Of a stretch of DNA of 33,936 nucleotides, positions 15,795 through 23,163 are shown in pieces. This DNA is from Thermogemmatispora sp. (GTDB taxonomy: Bacteria; Chloroflexota; Ktedonobacteria; Ktedonobacterales; Ktedonobacteraceae). A model generated the notes under the pieces. It was not told the DNA's origin, did not search any database, and saw only the letters and a list, made by a program, of their open reading frames with translations. The DNA lies in assembly GCF_019683635.1 (NCBI RefSeq), contig NZ_JADGIA010000030.1:1-33936 (forward strand), read 5' to 3'. Numbering within the stretch: the stretch's first letter is position 1; every line of letters begins with the position of its first letter. A program made the translations under genes and the position numbers.

Positions 15795-16964
15795 GTGAAA
15801 ATAGGTCTCGTGACTCCATACGACTGGAGCTATCCTGGTGGAGTGCGTGAACATGTCCGCCATTTGGCGCATGAATTTCGCAAAATGGGTCTGGAGGTGC
15901 GCATCCTTGCCCCGGTCTCGGGAGATGATGAGCGGCTGGCTGAGGAGCAAGTCTATAAGATGGCCGGGGCTTCTCCCGTTCCTTTTAATGGTTCAATTGC
16001 GCGTGTGGCGCTGAACCCCTATCTCGGTCGGCGCGTGCGCTCTGTACTGCAGCACGAGCGCTTTGACATTATTCACCTCCATGAGCCGTTGATTCCGGGT
16101 TTGCCGCTGGCTGTGCTGCGTTTCTCGCGTGCGATTAACGTAGGAACATTTCACGCCTTTGCTGCTGCCAGGATCACCTCCACGCCCTATCTGGCCTATG
16201 CATCGCTGCATCCTTTCCTGCGCCCTTACTTTCGCCGGCTGGCCGGGCGCATCGCCGTTTCACCGGCGGCCTACCAGTTTGTCTCACGCTACTTTCCGGC
16301 GGACTATCGCCTGATCCCGAACGGGATCGATCTGGAACGTTTCAACATCTGGAACCAGCCTTTGCCCTGGTTCATGGATGGGAAGCGGAACATCCTCTTT
16401 GTCGGGCGGTTTGAGAAGCGCAAGGGCGCCAAGTACCTGTTACGCGCTATCCCCATGATCCGCGAGCGCTATCCCGACACACGGTTTATTCTCGTGGGTG
16501 AAGGCGGGTTGAAGCGCGGTTTCGAACGCTTTGTTGAGAAGCAGGGCTGGCAGGACGTGGTTTTTGTAGGCCGCGTCTCAGCGGAAGAACTACCACGTTA
16601 CTTCGCCAGCGCTCACGTCTTCTGCGCGCCCTCGATCGGCGGCGAGAGCCTGGGCGTGGTCTTGCTGGAGGCAATGGCCTCCGGTGTGCCCGTGGTGGCC
16701 AGCAACATCGAGGGCTATGCCACAGTCATCACACATGGCCTCAATGGCCTCTTAGCGCCCCCACGCGATAGCCTTGCGCTGAGCATGGCCATCTGCCGCC
16801 TGCTGGAAGATGAGCCGCTGCGGCGCCGCCTGGTTGAAGCTGGGCTACAAACAAGCCAGCAATATGCCTGGCCGCGGATCGCCCGCCGTGTGGTGGACTA
16901 CTATCAGGAGCTGCTGGAGGAGCGTCAGCTACTCCATACCCTGCGCGAGCGGGAGCCGGTCTAG
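15795..16964 (+). CDS. GT4 glycosyltransferase, PimA-like
   Basis: A 389-aa GT-B-fold retaining glycosyltransferase. The N-terminal VTPYDWSYPGGVREHV resembles the acceptor-side motif of PimA-type mannosyltransferases (YSFDVPGGVQ-like). Further on are LIPNGIDLERFN, NILFVGRFEKRKG and the donor-binding E-x7-E motif in GGESLGVVLLEAMASG (about E283 and E291). PimA adds the first mannose to phosphatidylinositol on the cytoplasmic face. MshA, the first mycothiol enzyme, is a related GT4 and cannot be excluded, but proximity to a CDP-alcohol phosphatidyltransferase and two acyltransferases favours a lipid acceptor. The GTG start has GGGAG six nt upstream. The length is normal for the family. Confidence 0.87.
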   Translation: MKIGLVTPYDWSYPGGVREHVRHLAHEFRKMGLEVRILAPVSGDDERLAEEQVYKMAGASPVPFNGSIARVALNPYLGRRVRSVLQHERFDIIHLHEPLIPGLPLAVLRFSRAINVGTFHAFAAARITSTPYLAYASLHPFLRPYFRRLAGRIAVSPAAYQFVSRYFPADYRLIPNGIDLERFNIWNQPLPWFMDGKRNILFVGRFEKRKGAKYLLRAIPMIRERYPDTRFILVGEGGLKRGFERFVEKQGWQDVVFVGRVSAEELPRYFASAHVFCAPSIGGESLGVVLLEAMASGVPVVASNIEGYATVITHGLNGLLAPPRDSLALSMAICRLLEDEPLRRRLVEAGLQTSQQYAWPRIARRVVDYYQELLEERQLLHTLREREPV

Positions 16965-17424
16965 CCTGATCCTCTGCGGCTACCGCCCCACCGCGAGAGC
17001 GCTGCAGCCCGGCCAGCTCCTCCACCTGGTACCGGCCAGAACATCGGCCAGGGGAGCAGGCCCGCAGGTCGTCCGTTGATCGGTTCTTCGTCCCGGCTGG
17101 GGACGGAGGGACTGCCAATCTGGGGGCACAGGTAGCAAAGAGGCCGTCCCTGTGTCCGGCCTTAGCTCAATGCCGGCTTTGTTCGCTGATCGGCGACGCT
17201 TCTCATCGCTGGATGACCCGCGCTGTGCAATGGTGGCACGGCGTCGCCTTCTCTTGTGCTCTTCGCTTCGCTCTGGCCTTTGTCCAAAGGAATGGCCAGA
17301 GGCCAGATCACTGCTCGTTTCGTTTCATTTCGTTTCGTCCGGTAGTGCGTATCTACATCATTGAAAGCGGCTCTCCAAGACAGGCTCGCCGCCAAAAAAG
17401 AGCTAGTCCGAAGAGGGCCAGGTA
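16965..17424 (+). other. Long intergenic region with small hairpins
   Basis: No gene is recognised. Short stem-loops occur at 17089-17105 (CGTCCC/GGGACG) and 17141-17162 (AGGCCG/CGGCCT), either of which could end the glycosyltransferase transcript. A pentanucleotide repeat follows at 17316-17338. Short open frames here lack plausible start signals. Confidence 0.4.
17316..17338 (+). repeat. Pentanucleotide tandem repeat, CGTTT-type
   Basis: Four and a half tandem units of CGTTT, with one unit reading CATTT, run from 17316 to 17338. It lies about 90 nt upstream of the CDP-alcohol phosphatidyltransferase promoter and outside any gene. Confidence 0.7.
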
Positions 17425-17433
17425 TGGTACAAT
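17425..17433 (+). promoter_or_regulatory. Extended -10 promoter giving a leaderless transcript
   Basis: TGGTACAAT (17425-17433) ends 6 nt before the ATG at 17440, so the predicted start site coincides with the start codon. No Shine-Dalgarno sequence could fit. The -35 region is poor, as at the two similar sites at 9186 and 15682. Confidence 0.6.
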
Positions 17434-17439
17434 AAAGAT

Positions 17440-18261
17440 ATGTTAAGCAGACGCATCCAGCAACAAGTTCGACTCCTGGTGGCTTTCATTATCAGACCGC
17501 TGGCCAACCTTGGCGTGACTCCAAATATGTTGACGCTCGTCGGGCTGTTGCTTAGCGGCTTAACAGCCCTGGTGATTGCGCAGGGGTACCTGGTGGCAGG
17601 CGGTTTGCTGGTGTTGTTTGCTGGCATTTTCGACATGTTCGATGGGGCCGTGGCTCGCGTTCGCCAGGCTGCCACGACCTTTGGCGCTTTCTTCGACTCG
17701 ACTCTCGACCGCTATTCGGAAAGCATCATTCTCTTTGGGTTGCTCTGGTACGTGTTGCAGCGGCCAGATCTCCATGAGCAGCTCTGGCCCTTTGGCCATG
17801 AGCAGCTCTGGATGATTGTCCTGGTGTTTGTCGCTGTCGTCGGCTCACTGATGGTTAGCTATACTAAGGCGCGCGCCGAAGGTCTGGGGCTGGAATGTAA
17901 AACAGGATTGCTTGCCCGCCCCGAACGTGTCGTCATTCTGGCCATTGGCCTGATTGCGGGTATTGAGATCTGGGCACTGGTTCTGCTGGCGGTTTTCTCC
18001 CAGGTGACCGCCCTTGAGCGCATGTTCTACGTTTGGCGCATCACACGCCGGCAGGAGCGCGAGCGCCCCGCGCCTCAGCTGGCTCCTGCCCCCACAACGC
18101 TCGCCAGTGATCAGGAGAGCAGTGCCCGCCTCAACCGCGATCGCGAGCGCCGCGCGCGGTTCCTGGGCCGGGGCCGGGCCGGCGAGGCCCAAGAAGCACC
18201 CGCTCACCCCGTTCCCAGCCATGTTCCGCCTCTCAGTGGCGGTATGCAGCAACAAGAGTGA
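17440..18261 (+). CDS. CDP-alcohol phosphatidyltransferase, phosphatidylinositol-synthase-like
   Basis: A 273-aa integral membrane enzyme that joins CDP-diacylglycerol to an alcohol. The complete family motif D-G-x2-A-R-x8-G-x3-D-x3-D is present (D68, G69, A72, R73, G82, D86, D90), preceded by FDMFDG. Around it are about six hydrophobic helices. The C-terminal 70 residues are charged, Arg/Glu/Pro-rich and probably cytosolic. The alcohol could be inositol(-phosphate), glycerol-phosphate or another. The neighbouring PimA-like and acyltransferase genes recall the actinobacterial order PI synthase, acyltransferase, PimA, so an inositol substrate is inferred. The ATG at 17440 appears leaderless. 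Confidence 0.87.
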   Translation: MLSRRIQQQVRLLVAFIIRPLANLGVTPNMLTLVGLLLSGLTALVIAQGYLVAGGLLVLFAGIFDMFDGAVARVRQAATTFGAFFDSTLDRYSESIILFGLLWYVLQRPDLHEQLWPFGHEQLWMIVLVFVAVVGSLMVSYTKARAEGLGLECKTGLLARPERVVILAIGLIAGIEIWALVLLAVFSQVTALERMFYVWRITRRQERERPAPQLAPAPTTLASDQESSARLNRDRERRARFLGRGRAGEAQEAPAHPVPSHVPPLSGGMQQQE

Positions 18262-18590
18262 ATCCAAGCTTTGCGAACGGTGTAGAGGAGATCGGGATCG
18301 GACGTGCATGTAGCGTGAGGTGCCTGTCGCAAGAAGCGAAGGACAGGCAGGGCGGATAGATGGCGGCGCGCATCCGCCCATCTTTGCAACGCGGATCGGT
18401 GAAAGTACGGCGTGCATCCTATATGCTTACTCTTTGTTGTCTTGCCTTTTCCCGAGCACCCGTTGAGGTAGAGCAGACGATAGGCGAGCAATGACGGCGT
18501 CCATTCGCCCTGGCAGTTCTGTGCGTCAAGTACCTCTCCACACGATCGCCTGCGCTCCGGTCCCGAATTAGTGAGACTGGAGATCTTTTT
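18262..18590 (+). other. Structured intergenic region before the NYN gene
   Basis: No gene is seen. A hairpin TGCCTGTC (18321-18328)/GACAGGCA (18342-18349) could end the upstream transcript. GGCGGAT/ATCCGCC directly after it can form a second stem. A TATATG hexamer near 18420 is a possible -10 for the NYN gene, without a good -35. Confidence 0.35.
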
Positions 18591-21143
18591 GTGACAAGAG
18601 AACATTCGCAGCCAGAGAAGAGCGACGTTGATGTGTCCGTCGCAAAGGAAGCATTTGCCTCCGAAGACGCAGCAACTCCTGCTTCTCTAGAGCCTACTGC
18701 GCCCCCCGGGGCGCAGCTGCCGGAGGGTACCGTGGAAGGGCAGAAACAACCACCTGAACGGGAGAGTACGGACGCGGCCCCTGGCTATGAGCTTCCGTCT
18801 CAGACGGGGGCTTCCTCCCAACGCATCCAGGAAAGCGTCGCTGCCTACTCACCCGCTGAACCCCTTTCCGCCTTTTCCACTCCCTCTACACCACCTGCAC
18901 AGGAGGCCTTTGCGACGCGGGATGAGGAGCCTTCCCCGCTCATGGAGGGCTTTCTGCCGTTCAGCGAGGGGAATGTTCGCCCCTTCAGTGAGTTCATTGA
19001 GGAGTTCCGTCAGGCTGAAGAAGCTCGCCAGGCCGCTACCTTCGAAGCGGTGCACGAGGCCCTGGATGCCCTGAGTACCTTGAATACCCTGGGCAATCTC
19101 ACCTCGCCTGCTGAAGATGAGAGCAGCTCCTCTGCTGCGCTGTCGGCCTCTTCTGGACCGCTCTCGCCACTCCCTACGGTGGCTATCCCCGGGCGCCTCT
19201 CCTTCGTGGAGAGCAGCAGCAGCATCACAGTCAGCTCGTTTGCTACTGGTGAGATGCAGGCCGAGTCGCTGGCACCGGCACCATCCTCCGAGACTACTCC
19301 AGGGGCGGAAGGTGGCGCCGCGCAGGAACAGCCTGAGCCGGCCTCTCCTGCCGCAGAAGAGCGCTCGGCAAAGGTTGAAGAGGAGCCACAGTCGGTAGCC
19401 CAAACATCGCAGACTTCTCAGGCCCCAGCGGCTCCTGAGAAGCCAGCGGAGCGCCCGCCCTCGCCGCTGCTGCGCCCGGCTACGCGCATTCGTTTACCTC
19501 GCTATGGGCGCCTGCGCGAGCCGTTTGTCGAGGAGCGCCTCCCCTCTGAGAGCGAAAAAAGCACTGAGGAGGAGAGCCAGCCAGCCGCTGCCGCCAGCAC
19601 TCAGGCTGGTGGCGAGCCTGCCCCCGCCTCTTCTGGCCCGGGCACCGGCGAGAGTGGCAGCGCCGAGACCACTGCGCCCGCTAGCGAGGAGGGACCAGTT
19701 ACCCGCCCCGCACGCCGCTATCGCTTCGATCGCCCAGCAACAGCGGCCAACAGCGCTATGTTCCTGGTTAATTCGTCTCAGCAGTCGACGTCACCTGAGC
19801 AGCAGCGCGAGACGGGGGAGAAGCTCGCTGCTGCTGGCACCTCTGCCGTCCAGGAGGAGCGTCGACCCGAGATTGAGCAGTCCCAGATGGTGGCCGCTCC
19901 CAGCCAGCCCCTCGAAGAAACTTACCCTCTCTCGTCTCGTGAGATGCTGAACGAGCAGAGGGTCGAGGAACAGCGGAGCAAGCAGCAAAGCAAGAATAAC
20001 CGGCAACAAGAGAAAGAAAAGGAAGAGGAGCAGCCGGCTGCCCCTGTGGCATTGCCAGTGCAGCCGACGGCCAACGGCGCCAGGCCGGCGGCTCAGGAGA
20101 CCCAGGTTCCTGCCCCTGAAGATCTGCCTCCCCTGGAGTACTCTGAGATTCAGGCGGCCACCTCACGCCGGCGCCGCCGCCGTCGTTCCAAGTCGGCGGC
20201 TGCCGCCTCCGCGCCCGCGCCGGCCACTGAGCCGACGCCACCCCCGATCGCTCCGCCGCCTATGCCGGTCTCACCGGTCACTGTGCCGCCCGTGACCCAG
20301 CCGGCGTCGGCATCGGTCTCGCAGCCGACAGCTCCTGCCGGACTCTACCATATTATCTCCGGCACTACTATGAACCAGATGAATCTGGGCAACGAGTTCG
20401 GAGGTCCTTTCATGGCGCCAGAACCTTCGCCCGCACGCGGCAGCGTGGCTGTGCGCGAAGCTGGTGTGCGCCCCTCACGCTCCGATGTGCAGCGGAACAA
20501 TCTAGTCTATCCGAGTAATCGCGGGAATGACCCGATGGCTCAGTTCGCCAATACGGTCGTGCAGGCTATCCAGTCGCAAACTGACCGCATTGTGGCCGAA
20601 CTGCGCCGCACCAATCAGTCGCCGACCAATGTGTCGGTCTCGATCCCCCCTCCGCCTTCGACGGAGCGGGTGGGAGTCTTCGTCGATGTGGCCAACCTGC
20701 TCTACTCTGCGCGTACGCTGCGGCTGACCATTGACTTTGGCAAGCTGCTCGATTTCCTGCGCGGCAACCGCCGCCTGGTGCGGGCCCATGCCTACTGCCC
20801 GACCAGCCCGCAGCCCGGCGATGAGCAAATGTTTCTGCAGGCCGTCAAGGGCCTGGGATACCGCATTACGACGAAGAACTATAAGACGTTCTCCAGTGGT
20901 GCAAAGAAGGCTGATCTCGATCTAGATCTGTGTATGGACGTGGTGCGGCTTGTGGAAAGCCGGGCTGTTGACTGTATTGTGCTGGTCAGCGGCGATAGCG
21001 ATTTTATGCCGATGCTTGATTACTGCTCGGATCACGGCGTGCGCGTCGAGGTGGCAGCCTTCGACGAGGCAATGTCGGCCACCCTGCGCCAGAGCTGCGA
21101 CCTGTTCATTAATCTTTCGGTGCTGGAGGAGATCCGCGCCTGA
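18591..21143 (+). CDS. NYN-domain (LabA/DUF88-type) protein with long disordered N-terminus
   Basis: An 850-aa protein. Roughly the first 690 residues are low-complexity, rich in Glu, Ser, Ala, Pro and Gln, without recognisable domains. A run of eight Arg sits near residue 530 and a proline-rich stretch follows. The last 155 residues form a NYN/PIN-like nuclease domain: VGVFVDVANLL (first Asp about 699), KADLDLDLCMDV (about 773) and VLVSGDSDFMPML (about 800-806), with the acidic residues that bind metal in this fold. RNA cleavage is the family expectation; the target is unknown. The N-terminus could act as an RNA- or protein-binding scaffold, as in RNase E-like proteins. The GTG start has GGAG 8 nt upstream. 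It appears monocistronic, with a terminator at 21263. Confidence 0.85.
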   Translation: MTREHSQPEKSDVDVSVAKEAFASEDAATPASLEPTAPPGAQLPEGTVEGQKQPPERESTDAAPGYELPSQTGASSQRIQESVAAYSPAEPLSAFSTPSTPPAQEAFATRDEEPSPLMEGFLPFSEGNVRPFSEFIEEFRQAEEARQAATFEAVHEALDALSTLNTLGNLTSPAEDESSSSAALSASSGPLSPLPTVAIPGRLSFVESSSSITVSSFATGEMQAESLAPAPSSETTPGAEGGAAQEQPEPASPAAEERSAKVEEEPQSVAQTSQTSQAPAAPEKPAERPPSPLLRPATRIRLPRYGRLREPFVEERLPSESEKSTEEESQPAAAASTQAGGEPAPASSGPGTGESGSAETTAPASEEGPVTRPARRYRFDRPATAANSAMFLVNSSQQSTSPEQQRETGEKLAAAGTSAVQEERRPEIEQSQMVAAPSQPLEETYPLSSREMLNEQRVEEQRSKQQSKNNRQQEKEKEEEQPAAPVALPVQPTANGARPAAQETQVPAPEDLPPLEYSEIQAATSRRRRRRRSKSAAAASAPAPATEPTPPPIAPPPMPVSPVTVPPVTQPASASVSQPTAPAGLYHIISGTTMNQMNLGNEFGGPFMAPEPSPARGSVAVREAGVRPSRSDVQRNNLVYPSNRGNDPMAQFANTVVQAIQSQTDRIVAELRRTNQSPTNVSVSIPPPPSTERVGVFVDVANLLYSARTLRLTIDFGKLLDFLRGNRRLVRAHAYCPTSPQPGDEQMFLQAVKGLGYRITTKNYKTFSSGAKKADLDLDLCMDVVRLVESRAVDCIVLVSGDSDFMPMLDYCSDHGVRVEVAAFDEAMSATLRQSCDLFINLSVLEEIRA

Positions 21144-21262
21144 ACTTGCCTTTGCGGGAAGCGCTGAGTGAGCGGTCATCACTGTGGCCGCCAGCTTCCT
21201 CTGGAAGAACGTTGCTACTATAGCCACTATAGCTAAGGCGCACAGCATAGCACACCAGCAAG

Positions 21263-21325
21263 GCGGCGAGGAGCAAGGGAAGGAACGACTCACAACTGTC
21301 GCCCTCTCTCCTCGCCGCTTTTCTT
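21263..21325 (+). terminator. Intrinsic terminator of the NYN gene
   Basis: A perfect 11-bp stem, GCGGCGAGGAG (21263-21273) with CTCCTCGCCGC (21308-21318), is followed by TTTTCTT. AGGG/CCCT and CGAC/GTCG extend the hairpin inward. Confidence 0.75.
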
Positions 21326-21445
21326 CTCCCCTTCACCCTGCTTAGGCAGGAAGGTCAGCCACTAAACATGTGCGCAACCTCGATCTGCCTGCCGCGGCCC
21401 GGCGCCTGAACCTTGCTGCGTGTGAGATGTCACAAACCAACAGCG

Positions 21446-21451
21446 TATAAT
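21446..21451 (+). promoter_or_regulatory. -10 of the Bmp transporter operon
   Basis: A consensus TATAAT at 21446-21451. The -35 region at the expected distance (TGAGAT) is poor. Predicted transcription starts near 21458, giving a leader of about 235 nt before the lipoprotein gene. Confidence 0.5.
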
Positions 21452-21499
21452 TGTCATGGAACCGCTACGAGGTCTGTTCCCTGCCCGGGTGTTATCCCA

Positions 21500-21533
21500 C
21501 CAGAACAGTTAGACGGTGCTGTCCTGGTTTCTT
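21500..21533 (+). promoter_or_regulatory. Leader hairpin of the Bmp operon, possible attenuator
   Basis: CCAGAACAG (21500-21508) pairs with CTGTCCTGG (21519-21527), with one mismatch, and TTTCTT follows. It sits about 42 nt into the predicted transcript and 165 nt before the start codon, where a conditional terminator would act. The conserved core of the purine riboswitch was not seen. Confidence 0.4.
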
Positions 21534-21692
21534 GAGGCTCTGCTTGTCTGTGAGTCGGCAGCTTGCTTTTGGCGATGCCAGAGACAGAAGCAGAGCGTCT
21601 TATTTGTTTGTAGGGCACCGCTACAATAACAGGAAGAGAGCCTTTCTACTGATACACCAGGTTCTCCGGGGAGAGAAGAAAGGAACGCGCGT

Positions 21693-22778
21693 ATGCGAAA
21701 CGGTGGCATATCAGCCCGCATCGTGGCACTGTTCGCCTTATTTAGTATTCTCCTGGCTGCCTGTGGGGGAAGTAACACAGGCAGCACTGGTGGCGGCGGC
21801 GCTACCACCCCCACGGCTCAGACGCCCATCTCGGTGGCCCTCGTCACCGATATCGGTGGTTTGAACGATCGGGGTTTCAACCACCTGGCCTACGTCGGCT
21901 ACACCAAGGCCATGAACGAGTTTCATTTCACGCGCCAGGTGATCGAATCCAAAAATCAGGCCGATTATGTCAAGAACTTGACGCTGGCGGCTCGCAGCGC
22001 TGACCTGGTCTTCGCGGTCGGCTTCCTGATGCAAAATGCAGTCGACCAGGTGGCCCATCAGTTCCCCACGAAGAAGTTTGCGATTATCGATGGCTGTGCC
22101 GTTCCTGCGGGTAAGCAGGATTGCGAATCGCTGTCGAATGTGGCTCCGCTCTTCTTTAAGGAGCAGGAGGCAGGCTGTCTTGTTGGGGCCATCGCCGCCC
22201 AGATGGAAGTTGACGGCAAGGCCAAGATCCCCCAGCTGCGTGGCCATAATACGATTGGTGCCGTCGGCGGACTCCCCATTCCTCCCGTCACTCGCTACAT
22301 CGCTGGCTACAAGTTCTGCGCTCAAAAGGTCGATCCGAGCATTACGGTGGTGATTAATTATTCTCAGGACTTCGCAGCCACCGACAAGTGTAAGGACGCT
22401 GCTCTCAGCCAGATCAATCAGCACAATGCCGATATCATTTTCCAGGTGGCTGGTGGCTGTGGCGTGGGTGCTCTCGATGCTGCCGACCAGGAAGGGGTCT
22501 TTGGCATCGGCGTTGATGCTGATCAGAACTATCTCCACCCAAAGAGCGTCATTACTAGTGCCCTTAAGAAGGTGGACGTGGCCGTCTACGATACGATCAG
22601 CGATTACGCTCATGGCAAGTTCACGAACAACCCCCCGCGCTTTGACCTGGCCCATGATGGAGTCGGCTACGGTACGCTGAGCAGCGTGGTGCCCGCTGAT
22701 GCGAAGAACAAGGCCGACCAGTTCGCCGATCAGATCAGGTCCGGCACGCTGGTGGTTCCTGAGACGATTCCTTCCTGA
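21693..22778 (+). CDS. BmpA/PnrA-family nucleoside-binding lipoprotein
   Basis: A 361-aa substrate-binding protein of the basic membrane protein family, which captures purine nucleosides outside the cell for an ABC importer. It has a lipoprotein signal peptide with lipobox LLAAC (Cys24), a Gly/Ser/Thr linker, then the type-I periplasmic-binding fold: VALVTDIGGLNDRGFNHLAY, DLVFAVGFLM, the central hinge after NTIGAVGGL, and GIGVDADQNYLHPKSVITSALKK near the end. These are hallmarks of PnrA-like proteins. Two permeases and a double ATPase follow. A strong hairpin after its stop and a second promoter suggest that it is expressed in excess over the membrane parts. Confidence 0.93.
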   Translation: MRNGGISARIVALFALFSILLAACGGSNTGSTGGGGATTPTAQTPISVALVTDIGGLNDRGFNHLAYVGYTKAMNEFHFTRQVIESKNQADYVKNLTLAARSADLVFAVGFLMQNAVDQVAHQFPTKKFAIIDGCAVPAGKQDCESLSNVAPLFFKEQEAGCLVGAIAAQMEVDGKAKIPQLRGHNTIGAVGGLPIPPVTRYIAGYKFCAQKVDPSITVVINYSQDFAATDKCKDAALSQINQHNADIIFQVAGGCGVGALDAADQEGVFGIGVDADQNYLHPKSVITSALKKVDVAVYDTISDYAHGKFTNNPPRFDLAHDGVGYGTLSSVVPADAKNKADQFADQIRSGTLVVPETIPS

Positions 22779-22803
22779 CCTGCGTAGTGAGTGGCCCGGG
22801 CAC

Positions 22804-22841
22804 GACCAGATCGAGCCGCCCTCGAACGGCTCGATCTGGTC
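22804..22841 (+). terminator. Strong hairpin between lipoprotein and permease genes
   Basis: A perfect 15-bp stem, GACCAGATCGAGCCG (22804-22818) with CGGCTCGATCTGGTC (22827-22841), has an 8-nt loop and is followed by CCTTCTTCTC. It can terminate or protect the lipoprotein message. Apart from the promoter near 23031, nothing was seen in the rest of the gap to 23163. Confidence 0.65.
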
Positions 22842-23030
22842 CCTTCTTCTCTCGCCGTTGGCCGCTCTTGCTCCGCTTCTTGCCCTTGGCCTGCGATGGA
22901 CTCCAACCGGCTCCGCTCGGGAACCCCGCTCCATTGTTGGCCCTGCTCCGTTGTGGGCTATCGCGGCTGAACTACGGCTGCGAAGGGCTTACTGGCGCGC
23001 AGCCCGGTTTTTGTCTTCCTCAGACGCTGC

Positions 23031-23059
23031 TTGTCTCTGCCCTGTGGCAATGCTATCAT
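23031..23059 (+). promoter_or_regulatory. Internal promoter for the permease-ATPase genes
   Basis: TTGTCT (23031-23036) and TATCAT (23054-23059) are spaced by 17 bp, with a TGC extension before the -10. Transcription would start near 23066, about 100 nt before the first permease gene. Confidence 0.5.
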
Positions 23060-23163
23060 TACAAGTCAGTTTTTTATGTCTCGTAACCGAGCACTTAGCC
23101 TGGCAGAAGGCTAGCCGCTTCTTCCTCCTGCCTGGTGACTGCTGATCTGGGAGGATCCGCTCT

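Noticed and set aside
21400-21692. Purine riboswitch before the nucleoside transporter
   Set aside because: The conserved three-way-junction core and loop-loop sequences were not found. Only a generic hairpin is visible.
21738-22934. Antisense frame opposite the BmpA gene
   Set aside because: It mirrors a well-supported lipoprotein gene, runs through its terminator hairpin and shows no motif.
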